A stretch of DNA of 64,000 nt from PXAP01 sp046483315 (GTDB taxonomy: Bacteria > Bacteroidota > Bacteroidia > Bacteroidales > PUMT01), in the NCBI GenBank assembly GCA_046483315.1, contig JAWODJ010000058.1, positions 62,001 to 126,000 on the forward strand, in the 5' to 3' direction. The translations under genes were made by a program, and so were the position numbers. The stretch's first letter is position 1. Each line of letters begins with the position of its first letter. The notes under the pieces were generated by a model. The model was not told the origin of the DNA. It saw only the letters and a program-made list of their open reading frames with translations, and ran no database searches. Of the stretch, positions 35,156 through 43,665 are shown piece after piece.

Positions 35156-35551
35156 ATGACAGATCCTATAGCAGATTATCTTACACGGCTAAGAAATGCC
35201 ATGATGGCAAAGCATAAGATTGTAGAGATTCCTGCTTCCAACGTAAAAAAAGATATTACCAAAATTCTCTATGAGAAGGGTTATGTTCTGAATTATAAGT
35301 TTGAAGATGATGAATTACAGGGAATAATAAAGATAGCTCTTAAATATCATCCCGAAACAAAACAGCCGGCAATAAAATCTCTTCGCCGTGCAAGCCGGCC
35401 CGGATTACGACTTTATAAAGGCAGCAATGATCTGCCCAGGGTGCTGAACGGACTGGGTATTGCAATATTGTCAACATCACAGGGAGTAATGTCGGACAAG
35501 GAAGCCCGCAAGAAAAATGTTGGCGGCGAAGTATTGTGTTATGTATATTAA
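35156..35551 (+). CDS. rpsH: 30S ribosomal protein S8
   Basis: This 131-residue 16S rRNA-binding protein begins MTDPIADYLTRLRNAMMAKH and ends with STSQGVMSDKEARKKNVGGE, both conserved. In E. coli S8 represses the spc operon by binding near rplE; I did not find a matching mRNA structure. Confidence 0.98.
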   Translation: MTDPIADYLTRLRNAMMAKHKIVEIPASNVKKDITKILYEKGYVLNYKFEDDELQGIIKIALKYHPETKQPAIKSLRRASRPGLRLYKGSNDLPRVLNGLGIAILSTSQGVMSDKEARKKNVGGEVLCYVY

Positions 35552-35567
35552 TTGGAGGAATTGAGCA

Positions 35568-36122
35568 ATGTCAAGAATAGGATATTTACCCGTAAAATTA
35601 CCCGAAAAAGTTACAGCTACCATAGATAAAAATAATCTGGTAAAGGTGCAGGGTCCTCTTGGTGAGCTTTCCCAGCAGGTTAACCCGCAAATTACCGTCA
35701 CTATTGAGGATGGCCAGGTCAATTTATCAAGGTCTTCGGAAGAAAACCAGGTAAAAGCTATGCATGGATTGTACCGTTCTCTGATTTACAATATGGTGGA
35801 AGGGGTTTCGAGCGGTTATGAGATTAAACAGGAGCTTGCAGGTGTCGGTTTCAGGGCTGAAGCCAAGGGCCAGTTGCTGGAGTTGAGCCTGGGGTATTCA
35901 CATGATATATTTTTTGAAATTCCGCCGGAGGTAAAGGTTGAGGCCAAAACAGAAAGACGCAGCAATCCGGTAATCACTCTGAAAAGCATTGATAAGCAAC
36001 TTATAGGGCAGGTAGCGGCAAAAATCAGATCTTTCAGGGCTCCGGAACCATACAAGGGTAAAGGCGTAAAGTTTGTGGGTGAACAAATAAGAAAAAAGGC
36101 CGGTAAATCTGCAAGTGTTTAA
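35568..36122 (+). CDS. rplF: 50S ribosomal protein L6
   Basis: This 184-residue protein has two related alpha/beta domains. It starts MSRIGYLPVKLPEKVTATI, and the C-terminal motif RAPEPYKGKGVKFVGEQIRKKAGK is complete. A GGAGGA sequence lies about 8 nt before the ATG, an unusual Shine-Dalgarno-like element in a block otherwise lacking them. Confidence 0.98.
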   Translation: MSRIGYLPVKLPEKVTATIDKNNLVKVQGPLGELSQQVNPQITVTIEDGQVNLSRSSEENQVKAMHGLYRSLIYNMVEGVSSGYEIKQELAGVGFRAEAKGQLLELSLGYSHDIFFEIPPEVKVEAKTERRSNPVITLKSIDKQLIGQVAAKIRSFRAPEPYKGKGVKFVGEQIRKKAGKSASV

Positions 36123-36146
36123 TAAAATTTAAATTAGTGATTAGTC

Positions 36147-36506
36147 ATGGCTTTAACTAAGCTTAAAATAAGGAAGCGGATAAAAATGAGAATCCGCAAA
36201 AATGTTTCAGGAACAGCGGAGAGACCCAGGATGACTGTTTTTCGCAGCAACCGGGGTATTTATGTACAGCTTGTCGATGATTTGAATGCCAATACTCTTG
36301 TTGCCGCATCATCAGGTAAAAGGGATGAAAAAAATTCCGGAAACATTACCAAGACAGAACAGGCGAAGAAGGTTGGTAAACTGATCGCAGAGAAATCGCT
36401 GGAAAAAGGGATTTCAAAAGTGGTGTTTGACAGAAATGGTTATTTGTATCATGGCAGGGTTAAGGCTTTAGCTGATGCTGCCAGGGAAGGAGGATTAAAA
36501 TTTTAA
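36147..36506 (+). CDS. rplR: 50S ribosomal protein L18
   Basis: This 119-residue 5S rRNA-binding protein contains GTAERPRMTVFRSNRGIYVQL and the C-terminal VVFDRNGYLYHGRVKALADAAREGG signature. rpsE begins 3 nt downstream. Confidence 0.98.
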   Translation: MALTKLKIRKRIKMRIRKNVSGTAERPRMTVFRSNRGIYVQLVDDLNANTLVAASSGKRDEKNSGNITKTEQAKKVGKLIAEKSLEKGISKVVFDRNGYLYHGRVKALADAAREGGLKF

Positions 36507-36509
36507 TTT

Positions 36510-37025
36510 ATGACTACAACAATAAGAAAAGTAAAAACCAGTGACCTGGAACTTAAAGACCGCGTTGTAAGTATTCAGCGTGTTACAAAAGTAACCAAAG
36601 GCGGACGAACTTTCAGTTTTTCGGCAATCGTAGTGGTCGGAAACGAAGAGGGTATAGTAGGTTACGGTCTTGGTAAGGCTAACGAAGTTACAACAGCAAT
36701 TTCGAAAGGCATGGAAGATGCCAAAAAGAATCTTGTCAGGGTTCCCATACATAAAGGCACAATACCACATGAGCAGTTAGCCAAATATGGTGGGGCAAAG
36801 GTGTTTCTCAAACCAGCCTCGCATGGTACAGGGGTTGTTGCAGGAGGTGCGATGCGTGCTGTTCTTGAGAGTGTCGGCATTACAGATGTTCTGGCTAAAT
36901 CAAAAGGATCTTCCAATCCCCACAACCTTGTCAAGGCAACTTTTAATGCTCTCATGGAATTGCGTGATGCCCATACGGTTTCTGAACTCAGGGGAATTCC
37001 GCTTGATAAAGTTTTTAATGGTTAG
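36510..37025 (+). CDS. rpsE: 30S ribosomal protein S5
   Basis: This 171-residue protein lies near the mRNA entry. The dsRNA-binding-like N-terminal domain contains VTKGGRTFSFSAIVVVG and the second domain has GVVAGGAMRAVLESVGI. In other bacteria, changes in its first loop give spectinomycin resistance. It is full length. Confidence 0.98.
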   Translation: MTTTIRKVKTSDLELKDRVVSIQRVTKVTKGGRTFSFSAIVVVGNEEGIVGYGLGKANEVTTAISKGMEDAKKNLVRVPIHKGTIPHEQLAKYGGAKVFLKPASHGTGVVAGGAMRAVLESVGITDVLAKSKGSSNPHNLVKATFNALMELRDAHTVSELRGIPLDKVFNG

Positions 37026-37038
37026 ATAAAATATAGTC

Positions 37039-37221
37039 ATGGCAAAGATTCGGATTACACAGGTAAAAAGCAATATAGGAAGCACACAGCGCCAGAAAAA
37101 GACACTGGAGGCTTTGGGACTGAAACGGATAAGCAGCAGTGTAGAAACGAAATCCACTCCGCAGATACTGGGAATGGTTGATAAGGTGCGTCACCTGCTT
37201 AAAGTGGAAAAGGCTAAATAA
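37039..37221 (+). CDS. rpmD: 50S ribosomal protein L30
   Basis: This short 60-residue protein has the typical core ITQVKSNIGSTQRQKKTLEALGL and the end GMVDKVRHLLKVEKAK. L30 is optional in some bacteria; here it is in its standard place between rpsE and rplO. Confidence 0.96.
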   Translation: MAKIRITQVKSNIGSTQRQKKTLEALGLKRISSSVETKSTPQILGMVDKVRHLLKVEKAK

Positions 37222-37238
37222 AAAATATTATTACAGAT

Positions 37239-37685
37239 ATGGATTTGAGTAATTTAAAACCTGCAGCAGGCTCTATAAAGCATGAAAAAAGACTTGGCCG
37301 TGGTGAAGGCTCGGGAAGAGGAGGGACCTCCACCAAAGGACATAAGGGACAGAAGTCACGTTCGGGATATAAGAGACGGGCTGGTTTTGAGGGCGGACAA
37401 ATGCCGCTGCAAAGAAGGATTCCAAAATTTGGTTTCAGGAATATAAACCGTAAAGCCTACAAAGGGATCAATCTTGATGTGCTTCAGGATCTTGCCGACA
37501 AAACGGGTGTAAGTACAATTGATGCCCAGACACTTGTGAGTGCAGGATTTGCTTCAGGGAACGATCTTATAAAGATTCTTGGCAACGGGAAACTGAATAC
37601 AAAACTTGAGGTTAAAGCTCATGCGTTTTCCGGATCTGCCCAGGAAGCAATTGAAAAATCAGGTGGTACGGCAGTAAAAATATAA
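37239..37685 (+). CDS. rplO: 50S ribosomal protein L15
   Basis: This 148-residue protein has a Gly/Arg/Lys-rich extended N-terminus (RLGRGEGSGRGGTSTKGHKG and GFEGGQMPLQRRIPK), which threads into 23S rRNA. A globular C-terminal half follows. secY begins 7 nt after the stop. Confidence 0.98.
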   Translation: MDLSNLKPAAGSIKHEKRLGRGEGSGRGGTSTKGHKGQKSRSGYKRRAGFEGGQMPLQRRIPKFGFRNINRKAYKGINLDVLQDLADKTGVSTIDAQTLVSAGFASGNDLIKILGNGKLNTKLEVKAHAFSGSAQEAIEKSGGTAVKI

Positions 37686-37692
37686 TTCTGAT

Positions 37693-39033
37693 ATGAGGGC
37701 TTTCATAGAGACCATAAAAAATATTTTTAAGATAGAGGATCTTCGCTCAAGGATTTTGTATACCCTGGGAATATTGCTGATCTACCGGCTCGGATCATTT
37801 GTTGTTCTGCCGGGCATAGACCCATCCCAGCTGTCTGCACTGCAGCAGCAGACTGCAGATGGGATTCTCGGACTGCTTGATATGTTTTCGGGGGGTGCAT
37901 TTGCAAATGCTTCTATTTTTGCCCTTGGTATAATGCCTTATATATCGGCTTCTATTGTTGTTCAGTTACTCGGTATAGCTATTCCCTATTTTCAGCGTCT
38001 TCAGCGTGAAGGAGAGAGCGGGAGGAGAAAGATCAACCAGATTACAAGGTATCTCACTGTATTTATCCTTATTTTCCAGGGACCGGCGTATCTGACGAAC
38101 CTCCAGGTACAGCTTCCTCCTACAGCATTTGTACTTTCCGGACCCTTTTTCTGGGTTTCTTCTGTTGTTATCCTGATATCGGGCACCATGTTTGTAATGT
38201 GGCTTGGCGAGAGGATAACAGACAAAGGTATCGGTAATGGCATTTCACTGATTATTATGGTGGGGATAATTGCCCGCATGCCATATGCCCTGTTTGCCGA
38301 GTTTTTTTCAAAGCTGGAGCAGCAGCAGGGCGGAGGTCTGATTATGTTTATTGTTGAAATGGTGGTGCTGTTCTTTATTTTTATGGGAGTTATTTTGCTT
38401 GTCCAGGGAACAAGACGTATACCGGTTCAGTATGCCAAACGCATTGTTGGCAACAAACAATACGGTGGTGTCAGGCAGTATATACCCTTGAAAGTAAATT
38501 CTGCGGGGGTTATGCCAATTATATTCGCACAGGCGCTTATGTTTATACCTCTTACACTTTCGAGTTTTGCACCTTCTGAGGCAATGACAGGCTTTGCCGC
38601 AGCATTCAGCAATTTTACAGGTTTCTGGTATAACTTCACCTTTGCAACACTGATAATACTTTTTACATATTTCTATACCGCTGTTACCATAAATCCGGGC
38701 CAGATGGCAGAGGATATGAAACGTAACGGAGGGTTTATTCCGGGCGTGAAACCGGGAAAGAAAACTGTTGAATTTCTTGATACTATAATGTCGAGAATAA
38801 CACTGCCCGGGTCAATATTCCTTGCCCTGGTTGCTATTTTGCCGGCATTTGCAATGCTCGCAGGAGTCAATTCGCAATGGGCCCAGTTTTATGGCGGGAC
38901 ATCACTTCTGATTATGGTTGGTGTTGTTCTTGATACATTGCAGCAAATAGAAAGTCATTTGCTTATGAGGCATTATGATGGTCTGATGAAATCAGGCAGA
39001 ATTAAAGGCAGAAGTGGCGGAGGCGCTATCTGA
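37693..39033 (+). CDS. secY: Protein translocase subunit SecY
   Basis: This 446-residue channel of the Sec translocon has about ten membrane segments. Family signatures GIMPYISASIVVQLL (second helix) and MWLGERITDKGIGNGISL (fourth to fifth helix) are intact, and NPGQMAEDMKRNGGFIPGVKPGKKT is the conserved cytoplasmic loop. It is placed after rplO as usual in the spc section. Confidence 0.98.
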   Translation: MRAFIETIKNIFKIEDLRSRILYTLGILLIYRLGSFVVLPGIDPSQLSALQQQTADGILGLLDMFSGGAFANASIFALGIMPYISASIVVQLLGIAIPYFQRLQREGESGRRKINQITRYLTVFILIFQGPAYLTNLQVQLPPTAFVLSGPFFWVSSVVILISGTMFVMWLGERITDKGIGNGISLIIMVGIIARMPYALFAEFFSKLEQQQGGGLIMFIVEMVVLFFIFMGVILLVQGTRRIPVQYAKRIVGNKQYGGVRQYIPLKVNSAGVMPIIFAQALMFIPLTLSSFAPSEAMTGFAAAFSNFTGFWYNFTFATLIILFTYFYTAVTINPGQMAEDMKRNGGFIPGVKPGKKTVEFLDTIMSRITLPGSIFLALVAILPAFAMLAGVNSQWAQFYGGTSLLIMVGVVLDTLQQIESHLLMRHYDGLMKSGRIKGRSGGGAI

Positions 39034-39055
39034 CCTTAAAAATTTTAGTTCTTTG

Positions 39056-39865
39056 ATGTTAAATGAAAAGACAAGGGAAGCTGTTGAAATTATCCGGGAA
39101 TGCAATTTGCTGGTTTCAAGAACACTTGCAGAAATTGCAAAATATATAGAACCGGGTGTTACTACCCTTGAACTGGACAGGATTGCCGAAGAGTACATTC
39201 GGGATCATGGTGCAATACCCGGCTTCAAAGGATATCAGGGGTTTCCGAACACTCTTTGCACATCGGTGAATTCGCAGGTTGTACATGGAATACCCTCATC
39301 TTTTGTTCTGAAAGAAGGGGATATTGTTTCGATCGATTGCGGGGTTAAGATGAAGGGGTATTACGGAGATACAGCTTATACCTATGCTGTTGGTAACCTG
39401 TCACCCGAAGTGGCCGAATTATTGAGGGTTACTCACGAATCGTTGTTCAAGGGTATTGAACATGCCGTAACAGGCAACCGGTTGGGGGATATCGGATATG
39501 CTGTTCAGCGGCATTCGGAGGCTGCGGGTTATTCAGTTGTGAGGGAGATGGTAGGTCACGGTTTAGGTGAAAATCTCCATGAAGAGCCTGAAGTTCCAAA
39601 TTATGGCAGAAAGGGACGTGGATCACTGCTTAAAAGCGGAATGGTGCTATGTATAGAACCTATGATCAATCTTGGAGGGAAGGCCATTGTTCAGGAACCG
39701 GACGGATGGACAATTCGCACAAGAGACAACAAGCCTTCCGCTCATTATGAGCTGGCAGTGGTTGTTGAAAAAGGGAAAGCGGACATATTGTCAACATTTG
39801 AATATATTGAAGAAGTATTATTAAAAACAAACAAAGGATTACCATGGCAAAACAAAAAGCCATAG
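39056..39865 (+). CDS. map: Methionine aminopeptidase, type I
   Basis: I start at the ATG at 39056, 22 nt after secY, giving 269 residues (MLNEKTREAVEIIRECN); a GTG at 39014 inside secY would add 14. The enzyme removes the initiator Met. Conserved features include GYQGFPNTLCTSVNSQVVHGIP, a metal-binding Asp in VSIDCGVKMKGYYGDTAYT, the His in MVGHGLGENLHEEPEVPN and the Glu in CIEPMINLGG. Its 3' end overlaps infA by 22 nt. Confidence 0.96.
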   Translation: MLNEKTREAVEIIRECNLLVSRTLAEIAKYIEPGVTTLELDRIAEEYIRDHGAIPGFKGYQGFPNTLCTSVNSQVVHGIPSSFVLKEGDIVSIDCGVKMKGYYGDTAYTYAVGNLSPEVAELLRVTHESLFKGIEHAVTGNRLGDIGYAVQRHSEAAGYSVVREMVGHGLGENLHEEPEVPNYGRKGRGSLLKSGMVLCIEPMINLGGKAIVQEPDGWTIRTRDNKPSAHYELAVVVEKGKADILSTFEYIEEVLLKTNKGLPWQNKKP

Positions 39866-40062
39866 AGCAAGACGGTACAATTGTTGAGGCCTTATCCAAT
39901 GCAATGTTTAAGGTAGAACTGGAAAACGGGCATACCATTATTGCCCATATTTCCGGAAAGATGAGGATGCATTATATTAAAATTCTTCCGGGTGACAAGG
40001 TTAAGGTAGAAATGTCTCCCTATGACCTTACAAAAGGCAGAATATGTTACAGGTATAAATAA
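39844..40062 (+). CDS. infA: Translation initiation factor IF-1
   Basis: This 72-residue OB-fold protein blocks the A site during initiation. It starts MAKQKAIEQDGTIVEALSNA and ends with the standard SPYDLTKGRICYRYK. The start lies 22 nt inside the end of map, indicating coupling. Confidence 0.98.
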   Translation: MAKQKAIEQDGTIVEALSNAMFKVELENGHTIIAHISGKMRMHYIKILPGDKVKVEMSPYDLTKGRICYRYK

Positions 40063-40077
40063 ATAAAATATTTGGTT

Positions 40078-40194
40078 ATGAAGGTCAGAGCATCTGTAAA
40101 GAAGAGAAGTACAGACTGTAAGATTGTCCGCCGAAAGGGACGTTTGTACGTGATAAATAAGAAGAACCCCAAGTTCAAACAAAGACAGGGGTAG
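40078..40194 (+). CDS. rpmJ: 50S ribosomal protein L36, zinc-free form
   Basis: A 38-codon gene between infA (15 nt) and rpsM (35 nt) encodes MKVRASVKKRSTDCKIVRRK followed by a basic tail ending FKQRQG. Zinc-binding L36 proteins have three Cys and one His; here only Cys14 remains, the other positions being Ser, Asn and Lys, so this is the zinc-free type. It is easily missed because of its length. Confidence 0.95.
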   Translation: MKVRASVKKRSTDCKIVRRKGRLYVINKKNPKFKQRQG

Positions 40195-40229
40195 ATTAAG
40201 TTAAGTTTGAAAATCATTAAATATTAATT

Positions 40230-40607
40230 ATGGCAAGAATTGTAGGTGTAGATTTACCAAAAAACAAAAGAGGTGAGGTCGGGCTTACCTATATTTTCGG
40301 AATTGGCCGCAGTACAGCCGTTCAGGTTTTGACAGAAGCCGGTATCGATCCCAGTATTAAGGTAAAGGACTGGGATGATGATCAGTTATCCAAAATCAGG
40401 AATATTATTAACGATAAGATCAAAGTTGAGGGCGAACTGCGTTCGTCGGTGCAGATGAACATCAAGAGGTTGATGGACATAGGATGTTACCGCGGAATTC
40501 GTCACCGTATCGGCCTGCCTGTGCGCGGGCAAAGCACTAAAAATAATGCAAGAACCCGGAAAGGAAGAAAGAAAACTGTTGCCAACAAAAAAATGGCAAC
40601 TAAATAA
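40230..40607 (+). CDS. rpsM: 30S ribosomal protein S13
   Basis: This 125-residue head protein forms bridges to the large subunit. It shows ARIVGVDLPKNKRGEVGLTY and IGCYRGIRHRIGLPVRGQST with a basic C-terminal tail that contacts P-site tRNA. It is the first gene of the alpha section. Confidence 0.98.
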   Translation: MARIVGVDLPKNKRGEVGLTYIFGIGRSTAVQVLTEAGIDPSIKVKDWDDDQLSKIRNIINDKIKVEGELRSSVQMNIKRLMDIGCYRGIRHRIGLPVRGQSTKNNARTRKGRKKTVANKKMATK

Positions 40608-40616
40608 AAGATAAAT

Positions 40617-41006
40617 ATGGCTAAGAGAACTGGTACATCAAGAAAGAGAGTTGTAAAAGTAGAGCCTGTCGGTCAGGCGCATATACATGCATCATTTAAT
40701 AACATTATCGTTACCCTGACAAATAATAACGGGCAGGTCATATCATGGTCATCTGCCGGTAAAAACGGTTTCCGTGGTTCCAAAAAGAATACTCCATATG
40801 CTGCACAGGTGTCTGCTGCTGATTGTGCTAAAAGAGCTTATGACCTTGGTTTACGAAAGGTTAAGGTATTTGTCAAGGGTCCCGGTTCAGGCCGGGAATC
40901 GGCTATCAGGACCATTCATACCTCCGGCATCGAGGTTACCGAGATTGTAGATGTAACCCCCATGCCTCATAACGGGTGCCGTCCCCCTAAACGAAGGCGT
41001 GTGTAA
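40617..41006 (+). CDS. rpsK: 30S ribosomal protein S11
   Basis: This 129-residue platform protein has the motifs HIHASFNNIIVTLTNNNG, SAGKNGFRGSKKNTPYAAQ and the C-terminal DVTPMPHNGCRPPKRRRV. It follows rpsM by 9 nt. Confidence 0.98.
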   Translation: MAKRTGTSRKRVVKVEPVGQAHIHASFNNIIVTLTNNNGQVISWSSAGKNGFRGSKKNTPYAAQVSAADCAKRAYDLGLRKVKVFVKGPGSGRESAIRTIHTSGIEVTEIVDVTPMPHNGCRPPKRRRV

Positions 41007-41043
41007 TTGAAGACAAAAGTAAAATATAAACCTATTCATTGAA

Positions 41044-41652
41044 ATGGCAAGATATACAGGACCAAGAACAAAGATTTCAAGAAAATTCGGAGAACCGGTT
41101 TTCGGCCCCGATAAAGTTCTCGAAAAGAAGAATTACCCGCCGGGAATGCATGGTAATATGCGGAAAAGGAAAAAAACTTCGGAATACGGAGTACAACTTC
41201 AGGAAAAGCAAAAGGCTAAATATACCTATGGAGTGCTTGAACGTCAGTTCCTGAACCTTTTCAGAAAAGCATCCCGTGCAAAAGGTATTACAGGTGAGTC
41301 ATTGCTTCAGCTGCTGGAATCGCGCCTTGACAACGTAGTGTTCCGTATGGGAATCGCCCCTACACGGGCCGGAGCCCGACAGCTTGTTTCTCACAGGCAT
41401 ATTACCGTAAACGGAAAGGTTGTGAATATTCCTTCATATATAGTCAAAGCCGGTGATTATGTCGGTGTAAGGGAAAAATCAAAATCACTTGAGGTTATAA
41501 CTGAGTCGTTAACAGGAAGCAAGCGTAATGCTTATTCCTGGATTGAATGGGACTCAGAAAAATTGACAGGAAGGTTTTTGAATATGCCTGAGAGGGAAGA
41601 TATTCCCGAAAATATAAAGGAACAATTGATTGTAGAATTGTATTCAAAATAA
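41044..41652 (+). CDS. rpsD: 30S ribosomal protein S4
   Basis: This 202-residue primary 16S rRNA-binding protein lacks the N-terminal zinc-binding Cys cluster of some S4 proteins. The S4 RNA-binding domain is seen in LESRLDNVVFRMGIAPTRAGARQLV and SHRHITVNGKVVNIPSY. In E. coli S4 represses the alpha operon. rpoA begins 7 nt later. Confidence 0.98.
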   Translation: MARYTGPRTKISRKFGEPVFGPDKVLEKKNYPPGMHGNMRKRKKTSEYGVQLQEKQKAKYTYGVLERQFLNLFRKASRAKGITGESLLQLLESRLDNVVFRMGIAPTRAGARQLVSHRHITVNGKVVNIPSYIVKAGDYVGVREKSKSLEVITESLTGSKRNAYSWIEWDSEKLTGRFLNMPEREDIPENIKEQLIVELYSK

Positions 41653-41659
41653 AACAATA

Positions 41660-42652
41660 ATGGCAATATTAGCATTTCAGAAACCCGAACAAGTAATAAT
41701 GCTCGAATCTACCGATACGGAAGGTAAGTTTGAGTTCCGTCCTCTTGAACCCGGTTATGGTATTACCATTGGAAATGCGCTCAGAAGAGTGCTACTTTCA
41801 TCACTTGAAGGATATGCAATTACAAGTATCAGGATATCAGGTGTTGACCATGAATTTTCGACAATTCCCGGTGTAATTGAAGATGTGACAGAGATTGTAC
41901 TTAATCTGAAACAGATAAGGTTCAAAAGGCAGATTGAAGATACCGAAGGTGAAAAAGTTACGGTTTCCATAAGTGGTCAGGAGGAGTTTAGGGCAGGAGA
42001 TCTCTCCAAATATTTAAATGGCTTTATGGTTTTAAATCCGGAACAACTTATTTGCCACCTGGAGCCTGACACCAAACTGCAGATTGACTTGGATATCAGT
42101 AAGGGACGCGGGTATGTGCCCGCCGAAGAGAATAAACCTGTAGATCGCGAATTTGGATTGATAGCCGTTGATTCAATATTTACTCCCGTCAAGAATGTCA
42201 GGTATTCAGTGGAAGACTACAGAGTAGAGCAGAAAACCGATTACGAAAAGCTGATATTTGAGATACAGACTGACGGATCTGTTCACCCGAAAGAAGCTCT
42301 TAAAGAATCTGCAAAGATCCTTATATATCACCTCATGCTTTTCTCTGACGAAAAGATAACTCTGGAAACAGATGAGAAATTTGCAAATGAAGAGTTTGAT
42401 GAGGAGGTATTACATATGAGGCAATTGTTGAAATCCCGGCTGGTTGATCTGGACCTGTCAGTCAGGGCATTGAATTGTCTAAAGGCTGCCGAGGTTGAAA
42501 CTCTGGGTGATCTGGTTAAGTTCAATAAGAACGATTTACTGAAATTCAGGAATTTCGGCAAAAAATCCCTTACCGAACTTGATGAACTCCTTGAGTCAAT
42601 GAACCTGAACTTTGGGATGGATATATCAAAATATAAACTTGACAAGGACTAA
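41660..42652 (+). CDS. rpoA: DNA-directed RNA polymerase subunit alpha
   Basis: This 330-residue protein has the N-terminal dimerisation domain (FRPLEPGYGITIGNALRRVLL) and a C-terminal alpha-CTD that contacts activators and UP elements (LDLSVRALNCLKAAEVETLGDLV and FRNFGKKSLTELDELL). The linker is acidic. It is full length and lies 5 nt before rplQ. Confidence 0.98.
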   Translation: MAILAFQKPEQVIMLESTDTEGKFEFRPLEPGYGITIGNALRRVLLSSLEGYAITSIRISGVDHEFSTIPGVIEDVTEIVLNLKQIRFKRQIEDTEGEKVTVSISGQEEFRAGDLSKYLNGFMVLNPEQLICHLEPDTKLQIDLDISKGRGYVPAEENKPVDREFGLIAVDSIFTPVKNVRYSVEDYRVEQKTDYEKLIFEIQTDGSVHPKEALKESAKILIYHLMLFSDEKITLETDEKFANEEFDEEVLHMRQLLKSRLVDLDLSVRALNCLKAAEVETLGDLVKFNKNDLLKFRNFGKKSLTELDELLESMNLNFGMDISKYKLDKD

Positions 42653-42657
42653 AGGAA

Positions 42658-43569
42658 ATGAGACACAGAAAGAAGTTAAATCATCTGGGAAGGACCAGTT
42701 CTCACAGGAAAGCAATGCTTGCCAATATGGCATCTTCTCTGATACTGCATAAAAGAATATCAACCACAGTAGCAAAAGCGAAAGCATTAAGGATCTATGT
42801 TGAACCATTGCTTACAAAGTCAAAAAATGACTCTACCCATTCTAGGAGAATGGTTTTTAGTTATCTGAAAAATAAATATGCTGTTTCCGAGCTTTTTCGT
42901 GAGGTCTCTCCCAAAATAGCCCAGAGACCTGGTGGATATACCAGAATTCTCAGAACCGGTTCCAGGCTTGGAGATAATGCCGATATGTGTATTATTGAAC
43001 TGGTTGACTATAACGAGAATATGCTGACAGTACCGAAAGAGGGCAAGGCTGTATCGACAAGGCGGAGCCGAAGGGGCCGCGGCAGGAAGAGCGGACAGTC
43101 ATCCGGAACTGCTCCTGCAGCTGAAACTATAGCTAAGTCTCCGGAAAAGGAAGAAGTCAAAGCTGAATCTGCATCCGGGAAGACGGTTGATGAAGAGGGG
43201 CTTGTTGATGATACCACTTCTGCTGGGGAGAAAGATGAAAAAGCTCCCGCAACTGCAAAGAAGAAAGGGGATTCACCCGAAACAGGTAAGAAAGAGGAGG
43301 AACCGGCTGCTGAGAAGGAAGAAACATCCGAAAAGGACAAGAAAGAAAAGAAACCGGCTGCTGAGAAGGAAGAAACATCCGAAAAGGACAAGAAAGAGGA
43401 GAAACCGGCTGCTGAGAAGGAAGAAGCATCCGAAACGGACAAGAAAGAGGAGAAACCGGCTGCTGAGAAAAAAAAGGAAGCAACTGACACAGGGAAGAAG
43501 GTTAAAGATAAGGAAGACAAATCCTCAAATGAAGACGATGATCCTGAAGAAACAAAAAAAACGGAATAA
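42658..43569 (+). CDS. rplQ: 50S ribosomal protein L17 with a long repetitive charged C-terminal extension
   Basis: Residues 1 to about 125 are a normal L17 (MRHRKKLNHLGRTSSHRKAM, then QRPGGYTRILRTGSRLGDNADMCIIEL-type core), which sits at the peptide tunnel exit. After a short basic linker (STRRSRRGRGRKSG) a low-complexity Glu/Lys/Ala-rich tail of roughly 170 residues follows, including at least three tandem 17-residue units. Typical L17 proteins are 115-160 residues, so this is about double length. The tail is in frame with the same start and runs to a terminator, so it is genuinely part of the gene as given; whether it is retained on ribosomes is unknown. Confidence 0.95.
   Translation: MRHRKKLNHLGRTSSHRKAMLANMASSLILHKRISTTVAKAKALRIYVEPLLTKSKNDSTHSRRMVFSYLKNKYAVSELFREVSPKIAQRPGGYTRILRTGSRLGDNADMCIIELVDYNENMLTVPKEGKAVSTRRSRRGRGRKSGQSSGTAPAAETIAKSPEKEEVKAESASGKTVDEEGLVDDTTSAGEKDEKAPATAKKKGDSPETGKKEEEPAAEKEETSEKDKKEKKPAAEKEETSEKDKKEEKPAAEKEEASETDKKEEKPAAEKKKEATDTGKKVKDKEDKSSNEDDDPEETKKTE
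43303..43470 (+). repeat. 51-bp tandem repeats in the rplQ tail
   Basis: Units begin at 43303, 43354, 43405 and 43456 with exact 51-bp spacing; the last is partial. Each encodes a 17-residue unit starting PAAEKEE and ending KKE(E/K)K. Units one and two are nearly identical at the nucleotide level, which indicates recent duplication; unit three has T-to-A and K-to-T changes. Confidence 0.9.
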
Positions 43570-43593
43570 AAAAGATATATAAAGCTTTAACTG

Positions 43594-43628
43594 AAAAGGA
43601 TAAGGATGTACTTCCTTGTCCTTTTTTT
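43594..43628 (+). terminator. Rho-independent terminator of the ribosomal block
   Basis: AAGGATAAGGA (43596-43606) pairs with TCCTTGTCCTT (43613-43623) with one G-U pair and a 6-nt loop, then a T-run to 43628. It lies 25 nt after the rplQ stop. Confidence 0.85.
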
Positions 43629-43665
43629 ACGATAATTTTTTTATTTACCTTAAAAATTTAATACT

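Noticed and set aside
43008..43520. 170-codon minus-strand Ser/Phe-rich frame over rplQ
   Set aside because: It is the reverse complement of the same repeats and has no start context.
43187..43582. 131-codon Lys/Arg-rich plus-strand frame overlapping the end of rplQ
   Set aside because: It is an alternative reading of the repetitive rplQ tail; low-complexity GAA/AAG repeats keep several frames open.
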